From: an uncultured Pelagibacteraceae bacterium
Lineage (GTDB): Bacteria; Pseudomonadota; Alphaproteobacteria; Pelagibacterales; Pelagibacteraceae
Length of the DNA stretch: 64,000 nt
Assembly: GCA_902524995.1 (NCBI GenBank)
Contig: CABZFJ010000001.1
Coordinates: forward strand, 186,001 to 250,000
Direction of reading: 5' to 3'
The position numbers and the translations under genes are program-made. Position 1 is the first letter of the stretch; each line of letters opens with the position of its first letter. The notes under the pieces were generated by a model. The model did no database searches, was not told the origin of the DNA, and saw nothing but the letters and a program-made list of their open reading frames with translations. Of this stretch, positions 50,148 to 59,735 are shown piece after piece.

Positions 50148-50499
50148 AATTATAAAATTAATATTACTGCTATATTTTAGTTTTAATTTTTCCTATGCTA
50201 ATGAAATGAATACTAAAGTAGATCAAATTACAAAAAACTTAAGGTGTTTGATATGCCAAGGTCAATCTGTTTACGACTCTCAGTCTGATTTTGCTATAAG
50301 TATGAAGCTTGTTGTAAAAAATAAGATTGATGAAGGTAAAGAAGAAGAAGAAATATATGATTATTTAAAAAATAAATATGGAGAATGGATTGTTTATGAA
50401 CCAGAATTAAACCAAAATACATTTTTACTCTGGTCAATACCTTTGATTTTATTCGCTTTTGGCGGCCTTTTAATTATTAGAAAAGTATCTATAAAGTAA
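50140..50499 (+). CDS. ccmH: Cytochrome c-type biogenesis protein CcmH
   Basis: NLRCLICQGQSVYDSQSDFA (LRCxxCQ). Confidence 0.95.
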   Translation: MLKIIKLILLLYFSFNFSYANEMNTKVDQITKNLRCLICQGQSVYDSQSDFAISMKLVVKNKIDEGKEEEEIYDYLKNKYGEWIVYEPELNQNTFLLWSIPLILFAFGGLLIIRKVSIK

Positions 50500-50513
50500 T
50501 AAGGATTTTTAAT

Positions 50514-50999
50514 ATGAAGATTTTAATTAAAACTTTAATTATTTCATTTCTTACTGTCCCATTTTCTAATGCAGAAAATAAATGGAGTTTTTACACTGGC
50601 ATGTTCGATTTCAGCGATGATGGTAAGAGAGCAAATCTTTTCGGCGCCGAATATATAAATTTTAATTCAAGCAAAGATATTTTCTTAGGAAATGTTCAAC
50701 CTGTAACAGGCGCAATGATAACGGCTGATGATGCAATATATATTTATACAGGTTATCAATTAAATCAAAAATCTAATTCAACTACTTTTTATCCTAGTTT
50801 TGCAATTGGATATTATGACGAAGGAGATGGCAAGGACTTAGGTCACGAAATTGAATTTAAGACACAAATACAGATATTATTTGATATTTCATCCAATTCT
50901 GAATTAGGGATTTCTTATAATCATATTTCTAATGCAAGTTTAGGAAGCAAAAATCCTGGGGCAAATAGTTATATGTTTAATTTCACGAAAAAATTTTAA
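50514..50999 (+). CDS. PagL/acyloxyacyl hydrolase-like outer-membrane protein
   Basis: Signal peptide, beta-barrel-like pattern, ISYNHISNASLGSKNPGANSYMF matches PagL-type H-x-S-N motif; terminal F. Confidence 0.75.
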   Translation: MKILIKTLIISFLTVPFSNAENKWSFYTGMFDFSDDGKRANLFGAEYINFNSSKDIFLGNVQPVTGAMITADDAIYIYTGYQLNQKSNSTTFYPSFAIGYYDEGDGKDLGHEIEFKTQIQILFDISSNSELGISYNHISNASLGSKNPGANSYMFNFTKKF

Positions 51000-51007
51000 C
51001 TTAAGAC

Positions 51008-52162
51008 ATGAGATTAAAAAATTGTCATAACTTTTATGACTTTAGAAAACTGGCAAAACAAAAGCTTCCATCTCCAATATTTCATTATATTGATGGGGCT
51101 GCAGATGATGAAATAACTTATGCAAGAAATAGCAGTGCATTTAATGACGTTGACTTAGTTCCAAATGTCTTAAGAGGTGTTGAAAATGTGGATTTGTCGA
51201 CAACTATTTTTGGAAAAAAACTAGATTTACCTTTTTATTGTTCTCCAACAGCTCTGCAAAGGTTATTCCACTACGAAGGAGAAAGAGCGGTTGGAAAAGC
51301 TGCACAAAAGTTTAATACTATGTTTGGAGTTTCAGCATTAGCTACCGTAAGTGTTGAAGAGATATCATCTTTGATTGATACCCCAAAAATGTTTCAATTT
51401 TATTTTCATAAAGATAGAGGCTTGAATGATTCATGCTTAGAGAGAGCAAAAGCTGCAAAATTTGACGTAATGGCCCTTACTGTTGACACTATTACTGGCG
51501 GAAACAGAGAAAGAGATTTGAGAACTGGCTTTACTTCGCCTCCAAAACTAACATTATCTAGTCTATATAGCTTTGCTACAAAACCTATGTGGGGAATAAA
51601 TTATTTAACTAAAGGAAAATTTGAATTACCTCATTTACAAGATTTTGTGAAAGAGGGAACAGATACAAATACTTCGATTGGGCAATATTTTTCTACTATG
51701 CTGGATCAATCTATGAACTGGGATGATGCTGAGAAATTATGTTCACAGTGGGGAGGCCATTTTGCCCTCAAAGGTGTGATGAGTGTTGAAGATGCTAAAA
51801 GAGCAGTAGATATTGGATGTACTGGAATAATGGTTTCAAATCATGGAGGAAGACAGTTAGATGGTTCAAGATCCCCTTTTGATCAATTAGCAGAAATTGT
51901 GGATGCTGTTGGAGACAAATTAGATGTAATTTGTGAAGGAGGGTTTCAAAGAGGAACTCATATGCTTAAAGCTTTATCTATGGGTGCTAAAGCATGTGCA
52001 GGTGGAAGGTTGTATCTTTATGCTTTAGCGGCTGCAGGCCAGGATGGAGTGGAGAGAGCACTTAATCTGTATAAAACTGAATTAGTGAGAGATATGAAAT
52101 TAATGGGTTGCACAAAGATTAGCGATCTGAATAGAAATAATTTAAGATTCCGAAATGTATGA
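51008..52162 (+). CDS. FMN-dependent alpha-hydroxy-acid oxidase/dehydrogenase family protein (copy 1)
   Basis: FHYIDGAADDEITYARN; VSNHGGRQLDGSRSPFDQL. Confidence 0.93.
   Translation: MRLKNCHNFYDFRKLAKQKLPSPIFHYIDGAADDEITYARNSSAFNDVDLVPNVLRGVENVDLSTTIFGKKLDLPFYCSPTALQRLFHYEGERAVGKAAQKFNTMFGVSALATVSVEEISSLIDTPKMFQFYFHKDRGLNDSCLERAKAAKFDVMALTVDTITGGNRERDLRTGFTSPPKLTLSSLYSFATKPMWGINYLTKGKFELPHLQDFVKEGTDTNTSIGQYFSTMLDQSMNWDDAEKLCSQWGGHFALKGVMSVEDAKRAVDIGCTGIMVSNHGGRQLDGSRSPFDQLAEIVDAVGDKLDVICEGGFQRGTHMLKALSMGAKACAGGRLYLYALAAAGQDGVERALNLYKTELVRDMKLMGCTKISDLNRNNLRFRNV
51785..51824 (+). repeat. 40-nt segment identical to 52936-52975 in the tandem paralogue
   Basis: GTTGAAGATGCTAAAAGAGCAGTAGATATTGGATGTACTG present in both genes. 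Confidence 0.9.
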
Positions 52163-53310
52163 GTTTAAAGAATTGTTACAACTTTGAGGATTTTAGAAAA
52201 TTAGCAAAAAAAAGATTACCGTCCCCGATTTTTCATTACATTGATGGAGGTGCGGATGATGAAACCACTTTAAAAAGAAACACAAATTCTTTTGATGATT
52301 GTGACTTAGTTCCTAATATTCTAAGAAGTGTTGGAGAGCCAGATTTGTCAACAACAGTTTTTGGTAGAAAAATAGACATGCCAATTTTTCTATCTCCGAC
52401 TGCAATGCAAAGTTTATATCATCCAGATGGAGATAAGGCTTCTGCAAGAGCTGCTGAAAAATTTGGAACGATGTATAGCATGTCTACTATGGCGTCTTTT
52501 TCTATTGAAGAGATTGCAAATATATCAAGTGGTCCGAAATTATTTCAACTTTACATTCATAAAGATAAATCATTTACGGATGATTTAATTGATAGATGTA
52601 AAAGAGCAAATTTTGATGGTTTATGCTTAACAGTTGATACATTAGTTGCTGGAAATAGAGAAAGAGACCATAGAACTGGATTTACAACACCTCCAAAATT
52701 CACCTTAGAAAGCTTAATGAATTTTGCAATTAAGCCTGGATGGTTGTTTAGATATTTTACTAATAAGAAGTTTGAACTTGCGAATATTAAACATAAAACT
52801 GATAAAGGAACTAATATCACCAAGTCTGTAATCGACTATGTTAACGAACAGTATGACCCCAAAATGAATTGGGAGGATGCAGAGTACTGTGTCAAAAAAT
52901 GGGAAGGACCTTTTGCGTTAAAGGGTGTGATGTCAGTTGAAGATGCTAAAAGAGCAGTAGATATTGGATGTACTGCGATCATAATATCAAATCATGGAGG
53001 TAGACAATTGGATGGTTCGAGAACCCCTTTTGATCAACTAAAAGCTATTTCAGATGCAGTAGGTGATAAACTTGAAATAATTTTAGATGGAGGGGTTAGA
53101 AGAGGAACTCACGTATTAAAAGCATTAGCCGCTGGAGCAACAGCTTGTAGTTTTGGTAAAGCATTTTTATTTAGTTTAGGAGCAGGTGGACAGCAAGGAG
53201 TTGAGAGGCTGCTTCAAAATATGCACGATGAAATTAGGCGTAATATGATCCTGATGGGCTGCAAAAATGTAAAAGAGTTAGATAGATCAAAGATTATTTA
53301 CCGAAATTAA
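52159..53310 (+). CDS. FMN-dependent alpha-hydroxy-acid oxidase/dehydrogenase family protein (copy 2, lactate/glycolate type)
   Basis: FHYIDGGADDETTLKRN; ISNHGGRQLDGSRTPFDQL; LDGGVRRGTHVLKALAAGA. Confidence 0.94.
   Translation: MSLKNCYNFEDFRKLAKKRLPSPIFHYIDGGADDETTLKRNTNSFDDCDLVPNILRSVGEPDLSTTVFGRKIDMPIFLSPTAMQSLYHPDGDKASARAAEKFGTMYSMSTMASFSIEEIANISSGPKLFQLYIHKDKSFTDDLIDRCKRANFDGLCLTVDTLVAGNRERDHRTGFTTPPKFTLESLMNFAIKPGWLFRYFTNKKFELANIKHKTDKGTNITKSVIDYVNEQYDPKMNWEDAEYCVKKWEGPFALKGVMSVEDAKRAVDIGCTAIIISNHGGRQLDGSRTPFDQLKAISDAVGDKLEIILDGGVRRGTHVLKALAAGATACSFGKAFLFSLGAGGQQGVERLLQNMHDEIRRNMILMGCKNVKELDRSKIIYRN
52936..52975 (+). repeat. 40-nt segment identical to 51785-51824
   Basis: Direct sequence comparison. 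Confidence 0.9.
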
Positions 53311-53398
53311 ATTTTAATATAAAAAATATTCATAAATTTTTTCATTTTAAATAAATAGACATGAAGTATGTTTTCAGTTAATTTGTCGACGAAAAATT

Positions 53399-54568
53399 AT
53401 GATTGAATTATCAAAAGCATTAGACCGTTTAGGAACAGAAAGTGCATTCTCTGTTTTAGCTGAGGCAAAAAAATTAGAAGCACAAGGTAAACCAATGATC
53501 CATTTAGGCTTGGGACAACCAGATTTTAAAACTCCAAAACATGTTGTTGAAGCTGCAAAAAAAGCATTAGATGACGGACATCACGGTTATGTTTTGTCAA
53601 ATGGTATTCCAGAATGTCGTGAAGCTGTTGCAAGGTGGGTAAAGAGACTTTACAGTACAGATATTGATCCTAATAGAGTATTAATAATGCCAGGTGGTAA
53701 ACCAACAATGTATTATGCGATCACTTGTTTTGGTGAACCAGGTGCGGAAATAATTCATCCAACACCAGCTTTTCCTATTTATGAATCTATGATTAATTAT
53801 TCCGGAGCAAAAGCCGTTCCTTATGATTTGACAGAAGATAAAGATTTAAAATTTGATCCTGATAAACTTTTATCTTTAATAACTGATAAAACTAGACTTT
53901 TAATTTTAATAAATCCCAATAATCCAACTGGAAGTTTTGTTGAAAGGCCAGCTATAGACTATTTAGCTAAAGAACTAGAAAAATATCCTCACGTAACAAT
54001 TTTAAGTGATGAAATTTATAGTAGGCAAGTTTTTGATTATAAAGAAATGCCAACTTTTTTTAATTACCCAAACTTAAGAGATAGATTAATTGTTTTAGAA
54101 GGATGGAGCAAAGCATATTCAATGACTGGGTGGAGACTAGGATGGAGTTTTTGGCCAGAGCATTTAGTCGAGCATGTAAACAAACTTTTAATTAATAGTG
54201 TATCATGTGTAAATGCAGCCGCGCAGTATGCTGGTATTGCAGCTTTAGACGGACCAGAGGACTCTATAAAAGATATGCTAGATAAGTTTACATTAAGAAG
54301 AAATTTAATTCATAAAGGATTAAATGATTTACCTGGTGTTGAGTGTAGTTTACCAGGTGGTGCTTTTTATGCTTTCCCAAATATTAAAGGAACAGGCATG
54401 AGTGGGTCTGAGTTTTGCAAAAAAGCAATGCATGAAGCAGGTGTAGCAATTGTACCAGGGACTGCATTTGGAAAAACATGTAATGATTATGTTAGATTTA
54501 GTTTTGCAGCATCAAGAGATAATATTATGCAAGCTTTAGAAAACATAGGCAAGATGCTATCTAAATAA
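53399..54568 (+). CDS. PLP-dependent class I/II aminotransferase
   Basis: LGLGQPDFKTPKHVVEAA; NPNNPTGS; EGWSKAYSMTGWRLGW. Confidence 0.94.
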   Translation: MIELSKALDRLGTESAFSVLAEAKKLEAQGKPMIHLGLGQPDFKTPKHVVEAAKKALDDGHHGYVLSNGIPECREAVARWVKRLYSTDIDPNRVLIMPGGKPTMYYAITCFGEPGAEIIHPTPAFPIYESMINYSGAKAVPYDLTEDKDLKFDPDKLLSLITDKTRLLILINPNNPTGSFVERPAIDYLAKELEKYPHVTILSDEIYSRQVFDYKEMPTFFNYPNLRDRLIVLEGWSKAYSMTGWRLGWSFWPEHLVEHVNKLLINSVSCVNAAAQYAGIAALDGPEDSIKDMLDKFTLRRNLIHKGLNDLPGVECSLPGGAFYAFPNIKGTGMSGSEFCKKAMHEAGVAIVPGTAFGKTCNDYVRFSFAASRDNIMQALENIGKMLSK

Positions 54569-54605
54569 ACTGTATTTTTTATAAATTCTTTTGTATTATT
54601 AATTA

Positions 54606-55979
54606 ATGAATGAAACTGTCCAAACAGAGCTAAAAAAAATTCTTAACGGAAGATTTTCAACATCTGAATCTACTAGGTCAAATTATGCTAGAGGTGAGGA
54701 TACATACAATCCTATTTTGTCAAAAGCAGTAGTTTTTCCAGAGACAAATGAGGAAGTTTCTCAAATTCTAAAAATATGTAACGAGCACAAAATTCCGGTT
54801 GTTCCTTTTGGAACTGGCACTTCTTTAGAGGGCCATGTGGTTGGCAATCAAAATGGAATTACAATTTCATTAGAGAAAATGAATAAAGTAATAAGTGTAA
54901 ATGCTGAGGATTTTGATTGTAGGGTTCAAGCAAATGTAACAAGAAAACAATTAAACGAATATTTAAGAGAAGACGGTGTATTCTTCCCAATAGATCCAGG
55001 TGCCGATGCTGCTTTAGGTGGAATGGCATCTACATCTGCTTCAGGAACTATGGCTGTTAAATATGGAACAATGAGAACTGTAGTTTCGGGTCTAACAGTT
55101 GTTTTACCAAATGGAGATATAATCAAAACAGGCGCAAGAGCTAAAAAATCTTCTGCTGGATATAATTTAACTAACTTATTTATAGGATCTGAGGGAACGC
55201 TTGGAATTATAACTGAGGTACAACTTAGATTATCTCCAATTCCAGAAAGTATTATGAGCGCTGTTTGTTATTTTCCAGACCTTGACTCGGCTGTGAAAAC
55301 ATCCCAAGAGGTTATTCAATATGGTGTTCCAATTGCGAGAATTGAAATGTTAAATAAAGATCAGATGGAAATCAGTATTAAATATTCAAAGCTAGAAAAC
55401 ATTAAAGCCTCGCCAACATTATTTTTTGAATTTCATGGAAGTGAATTATCAAACAATGAGTCTATAAAAATTGTTGAGGAATTATCAAAAAATAATGGTG
55501 GAAGTGATTTTCAATGGGCGTCTTCACCTGAAGAACAAAAAGTATTATGGAAAGCAAGACATGATGTTTATTATTCTGTAAAAGCCTTAGGAAATGATAT
55601 GAAAGTTTATTCTACAGATGTGTGTGTTCCTATTTCTAAATTAGTTGAATGTATTTCTTGGGCTGAAAAAGAAGTAAAAAGATTGGGATTAACAGCTCCA
55701 ATGGTCGGGCATGTGGGTGACGGGAATTTTCATTCTATAATTTTATATGATCCAGATGATGAAGAAAAACAAAAAAAAATTAGACAGTATAGTGATGATC
55801 TTATTAATAAAGCTCTTGAATTAGACGGAACAATTACCGGAGAACATGGAATTGGACTGCAAAAAAAACATTACTTACTTAGAGAACATCCAGATAATTT
55901 ACCAGTGATGAAGGCTATTAAAAGAAGCATTGATGTAAACAACATCATGAATCCTGGTAAGGTTTTTGATCTAAATTAA
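54606..55979 (+). CDS. FAD-binding oxidoreductase, GlcD / D-lactate dehydrogenase family
   Basis: VPFGTGTSLEGHVVG; GEHGIGLQKKHYL; VGHVGDGNFHSII. Confidence 0.93.
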   Translation: MNETVQTELKKILNGRFSTSESTRSNYARGEDTYNPILSKAVVFPETNEEVSQILKICNEHKIPVVPFGTGTSLEGHVVGNQNGITISLEKMNKVISVNAEDFDCRVQANVTRKQLNEYLREDGVFFPIDPGADAALGGMASTSASGTMAVKYGTMRTVVSGLTVVLPNGDIIKTGARAKKSSAGYNLTNLFIGSEGTLGIITEVQLRLSPIPESIMSAVCYFPDLDSAVKTSQEVIQYGVPIARIEMLNKDQMEISIKYSKLENIKASPTLFFEFHGSELSNNESIKIVEELSKNNGGSDFQWASSPEEQKVLWKARHDVYYSVKALGNDMKVYSTDVCVPISKLVECISWAEKEVKRLGLTAPMVGHVGDGNFHSIILYDPDDEEKQKKIRQYSDDLINKALELDGTITGEHGIGLQKKHYLLREHPDNLPVMKAIKRSIDVNNIMNPGKVFDLN

Positions 55980-55992
55980 CTCAAAAAATAAA

Positions 55993-56946
55993 ATGAAAAA
56001 AATTTTAATCACGAGAAGGCTTTTAAGATCTTGTGAAGATAAAGCAAAAAATTTATTTGATGCAAACTTCAATTTAAACGATGAATTATACTCCCAGAAA
56101 AGATTGATTGAAATGAGCAAAGGTTGTGATGGTATTTTATCAGCTCTTACAGACAAACTTGATAAAGAAACAATCAATGAATTACCTGATACTATAAAAA
56201 TTATCTCAAATTTTGCAGTTGGTTTTGGAAACATAGATTTAGAAGCTGCAAGAAAAAGAAGTATTGCCGTTACAAATACTCCAGATGTATTGACAGATGC
56301 TACTGCAGAAATTGGAGTTTTATTGATATTAGGAGCTTGCAGAAGAGCTTCTGAAGGAATTGAAAAAGCTAGAGAAGGTGGATGGGTTTGGTCTGTAGAC
56401 ATGTTAATAGGCAAGCAATTAACTGGAACAAGACTTGGAATACTTGGAATGGGAAGAATAGGTCAGAAAATTGCAAAAATTGCGAAATCATTAGGAATGA
56501 TAATTCATTACCACAATCGATCAAAACTAGGCGAAGACAAAGAACAAGGTGCAATTTATCATGACAACTTAAATGATCTTATGAAAGTATCTGATGTGCT
56601 ATCAGTTTGTTGTCCAGCATCTATAGAGACAATTAATTTAATAAATAAAGATACTCTAGAGTTATTACCAAAAGGTGCTGTTGTCACAAATGTTGCAAGG
56701 GGAGATATTGTTGATGATGATGCATTATTAGACGCGCTTGAGAGAAGAAAAGTTTATGCAGTTGGGCTCGATGTATACAAAAATGAACCAAATTTAAATC
56801 CTGGATATCTTAAACATAAAAGTGCATTTATTCTTCCTCATCTAGGTAGCGCAACAAAGGAAACTAGGACTGCGATGGCTAACCTTGCTATTGATAATTT
56901 AGAAGAGTTCTTCAAGACAGGTGAATGTAAAAACAAAGTTAATTAA
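55993..56946 (+). CDS. D-2-hydroxyacid dehydrogenase (glyoxylate/hydroxypyruvate reductase type)
   Basis: LGILGMGRIGQKIAKIAKSLGM; NVARGDIVDDDALLDALE; LPHLGSAT. Confidence 0.93.
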   Translation: MKKILITRRLLRSCEDKAKNLFDANFNLNDELYSQKRLIEMSKGCDGILSALTDKLDKETINELPDTIKIISNFAVGFGNIDLEAARKRSIAVTNTPDVLTDATAEIGVLLILGACRRASEGIEKAREGGWVWSVDMLIGKQLTGTRLGILGMGRIGQKIAKIAKSLGMIIHYHNRSKLGEDKEQGAIYHDNLNDLMKVSDVLSVCCPASIETINLINKDTLELLPKGAVVTNVARGDIVDDDALLDALERRKVYAVGLDVYKNEPNLNPGYLKHKSAFILPHLGSATKETRTAMANLAIDNLEEFFKTGECKNKVN

Positions 56947-57053
56947 CAATCTCAAGTTGTAATTGGTATTTAAAATTATTCTAACTTTCTAGACAATTTT
57001 TTTATTTCAATTTATGATTTAAATTTAAAAAATTAATTTTAGAGGGGAAAATA

Positions 57054-58115
57054 ATGAAAGCACAGGTTTTGCATAAGTATGATCCAGATATGAAAGAGGC
57101 CGTATGGGTCACGGGAGAGGAGTTGCCAAATCCTAAAATTGAGAAAGCAAGCGATGTCATTGTTAAAATTGGAGCTGCAGGTGTTTGTAGAACTGATTTG
57201 CATATAATTGAAGGAGTTTGGAAGCACATCACAGATCAAAATAATGATCTATTGCCAATGGTAATGGGACATGAGAACGCTGGATGGATAGAGGAAGTTG
57301 GTAAAGATGTTACAGGATTTAAAAAAGGTGATGCAGTTATTTTACACCCTAAAGTTTCTGGCACAGGAGGAACATGCTTGGATTGTAGAAGAGGAAACGA
57401 CATGCATGCTGAAGATCCAATTTTCGCAGGTTTGAATGTAAAACACGGGGGATATTCAGAATTACTTCAAACTAGCGTAAGAAATCTAATAAAAATTCCA
57501 AAAGTGCTGGGTCCAATAGACGTTGCACCATTTTCAGACGCAGGTTTAACTGCTTACAGAGTTGTTAAAAAAGCTACCAGACACCTTCTACCAGGTGAAA
57601 ATTGTGTGATCATAGGTGCCGGTGGATTAGGTCATATAGCTATTCAATGTATGAAAGCAATGTGTGCTGCAAATATTATAGTTGTTGAAAAAGCAAAAGC
57701 ACCTTTAGATCATGCAATGGAACTCGGAGCTGACCACGGTGTTTTAATAGATGGTAATGAAATTGAAAAAGTAAAAGAACTTACAAAAGGTAAAGGAGCA
57801 GAGGCTGTTATAGATTTTGTTGGTGAAAAGGGTTCTACGCCGATGGGAATTAAGATGACTAAAGCAACTGGAACCTTTTATATTGTAGGTTATGGAGAAG
57901 AAATAAGAGTTTTGGCGATTGATATGATCGATCAAGAAAAAAGTATAGTTGGAAGCTTGGTAGGTACGTGGGCTGAATTATATGAATTAATGGAACTAGC
58001 AGATAAAGGTTTAGTAAAACTTTCAATGAAAGAATACAAACTTGAAGAAGCTAACAAAGCACTACATGATTTAAATGATGGTAAGATTAAAGGTCGTGCA
58101 GTGTTAGTTCCATAA
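57054..58115 (+). CDS. Zinc-dependent alcohol dehydrogenase
   Basis: GAAGVCRTDLHIIEGVWK; MGHENAGWIEEVG; IGAGGLGHIAIQCMKA. Confidence 0.93.
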   Translation: MKAQVLHKYDPDMKEAVWVTGEELPNPKIEKASDVIVKIGAAGVCRTDLHIIEGVWKHITDQNNDLLPMVMGHENAGWIEEVGKDVTGFKKGDAVILHPKVSGTGGTCLDCRRGNDMHAEDPIFAGLNVKHGGYSELLQTSVRNLIKIPKVLGPIDVAPFSDAGLTAYRVVKKATRHLLPGENCVIIGAGGLGHIAIQCMKAMCAANIIVVEKAKAPLDHAMELGADHGVLIDGNEIEKVKELTKGKGAEAVIDFVGEKGSTPMGIKMTKATGTFYIVGYGEEIRVLAIDMIDQEKSIVGSLVGTWAELYELMELADKGLVKLSMKEYKLEEANKALHDLNDGKIKGRAVLVP

Positions 58116-58132
58116 ATAACAAAAGAGAGGAA

Positions 58133-59674
58133 ATGAAGATGAAGACAATAAAAACTTGCGTAACTGCTCTTATATCAGCTTTGTTGGTATTCAGTCCTGT
58201 TGCGTATGCAGATAAGTGGAGCGATCAATTTCCACATATCAAAAACACTGGGGACATTCCTGGTGAGTGTTCTTATGAAGCAATGTCCAAGAAAAACTAC
58301 AAAGGTAAGACACTAAAAATTAACACACATGCTGTACCAGTGATGGGTGAGCCAACAGCTCTTCATGCTGAGCAGTTTGCAAAACTAACAGGAGCAAAAG
58401 TTGATGTAACACATACACCAGCTGGAGATCTATACGCAAAAGCTATGGTTCCTTTCCAAGCAGGTCAAGCTCCATATGATATCGTTTTTGGTTTTTCAAA
58501 TTTCATAAACGACTGGAGAAGATACTTAGAGCCAGTCCCAAAGAAATATGTTGAGATGAAACAAATGAAAGACGTTACACCTTCTCACATTGGTGTAGCA
58601 TCTTGGGATGGTGTTATGTATCAGTTTCCAGTTGATGGAGACAGACATTATCTAAAATATAGAAAAGATGTAATCGACAATCCTAAGTACCAAAAACAAT
58701 ATAAAGAAGCTACTGGTAAAGAGTTAAAGGTACCAACAACTTGGAAAGAGTATGGAGAAATGGCCGCTTATTTCAATGGATGGGATTGGGATGGCGATGG
58801 TGAGAAAGAATATGGATCAGCAGAAGTTATGAAAAAAGATGACCTAATGTATGCTGCTTTCTATTCTAGATCTGCTGCCTATTCTAAAAATCCAAAAACA
58901 CCTGGTGGTTTCTTTTTTGATTTAGAGACGATGACACCATTAATTAATAATCCAGGATTTGTTGAAGCATTAACAGACTGGGTTGCTGCAACTAAATATG
59001 TTCCTCCGGGAGGAATAAATTTTGGTTTAGGTGATGAAATCGGATCATTTGGTGGAGGACAAACTCTGTTCAGTTTTTCATGGGATGATGCATTTGTTGC
59101 TGCTATGCAACCAGATAGTCCAATAAACAATAAAGTTGGTGCTGCACAATTACCAGGAGCAACAAAAGTTTGGAATAGAAAAACAAATAGTTGGGATGAA
59201 GGTTTCAACCAAGCTCCTTTCTTCGTATGGGGATGGGCAGTTGGTGTAGCTAAAAAAAGTAAAGAGCATGAGATGGCATTTGATTACTTATGTTTCTTTG
59301 CAAATGAAGCTAATCACCAAGCAGACATTGGAATTGGTAGATTTGGAGTAAACCCATTTAGAGATGCTGATTTCCAAGCTGATGTTTGGACTCAAATTGG
59401 TTGGGATAAAGATATAGCTCAATCATATGTTGATACTCTTGCAGAAATGGAAAAAAGTAAAAACAGAGTATTTCCATTAAGAGTGCCTGGAACGTTTGAG
59501 TTTAATGCTGCCTTAGCAACAGCTGCTGCGAAAGCATTGGCTGGTCAATTATCTCCACAAGCTGCTTTAGACGAAGCTGCTAAGCAGTGGAATGATATAC
59601 TTAACAGAGTAGGAAAAGATAACGTAAGAAAAGCCTATGCTGTTGGTGTAGCAATGGAAGATAATAAGCAATAA
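58133..59674 (+). CDS. ABC transporter substrate-binding protein (sugar/polyol type, GlpV-like by context)
   Basis: Signal peptide; family 1 SBP features; followed by two permeases and two ATPases. Confidence 0.85.
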   Translation: MKMKTIKTCVTALISALLVFSPVAYADKWSDQFPHIKNTGDIPGECSYEAMSKKNYKGKTLKINTHAVPVMGEPTALHAEQFAKLTGAKVDVTHTPAGDLYAKAMVPFQAGQAPYDIVFGFSNFINDWRRYLEPVPKKYVEMKQMKDVTPSHIGVASWDGVMYQFPVDGDRHYLKYRKDVIDNPKYQKQYKEATGKELKVPTTWKEYGEMAAYFNGWDWDGDGEKEYGSAEVMKKDDLMYAAFYSRSAAYSKNPKTPGGFFFDLETMTPLINNPGFVEALTDWVAATKYVPPGGINFGLGDEIGSFGGGQTLFSFSWDDAFVAAMQPDSPINNKVGAAQLPGATKVWNRKTNSWDEGFNQAPFFVWGWAVGVAKKSKEHEMAFDYLCFFANEANHQADIGIGRFGVNPFRDADFQADVWTQIGWDKDIAQSYVDTLAEMEKSKNRVFPLRVPGTFEFNAALATAAAKALAGQLSPQAALDEAAKQWNDILNRVGKDNVRKAYAVGVAMEDNKQ

Positions 59675-59687
59675 TTTTGTAAAACTT

Positions 59688-59709
59688 GTGGCCGTTTTTT
59701 AACGGCCGC
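59688..59709 (+). terminator. Hairpin between SBP gene and permease genes (attenuator/mRNA stabiliser candidate)
   Basis: GGCCGTT-TTTT-AACGGCC 7-bp stem, extended by G-C after one wobble; only a short downstream T stretch. Confidence 0.65.
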
Positions 59710-59735
59710 ATTTTAAAATAATCCAAAAAAAAATT

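Noticed and set aside
55971-56564. ORFs on both strands inside the 2-hydroxyacid dehydrogenase gene
   Set aside because: Shadows of a well-supported gene.
57002-57239. Two minus-strand ORFs at the alcohol dehydrogenase start
   Set aside because: Antisense overlap, no family signal.
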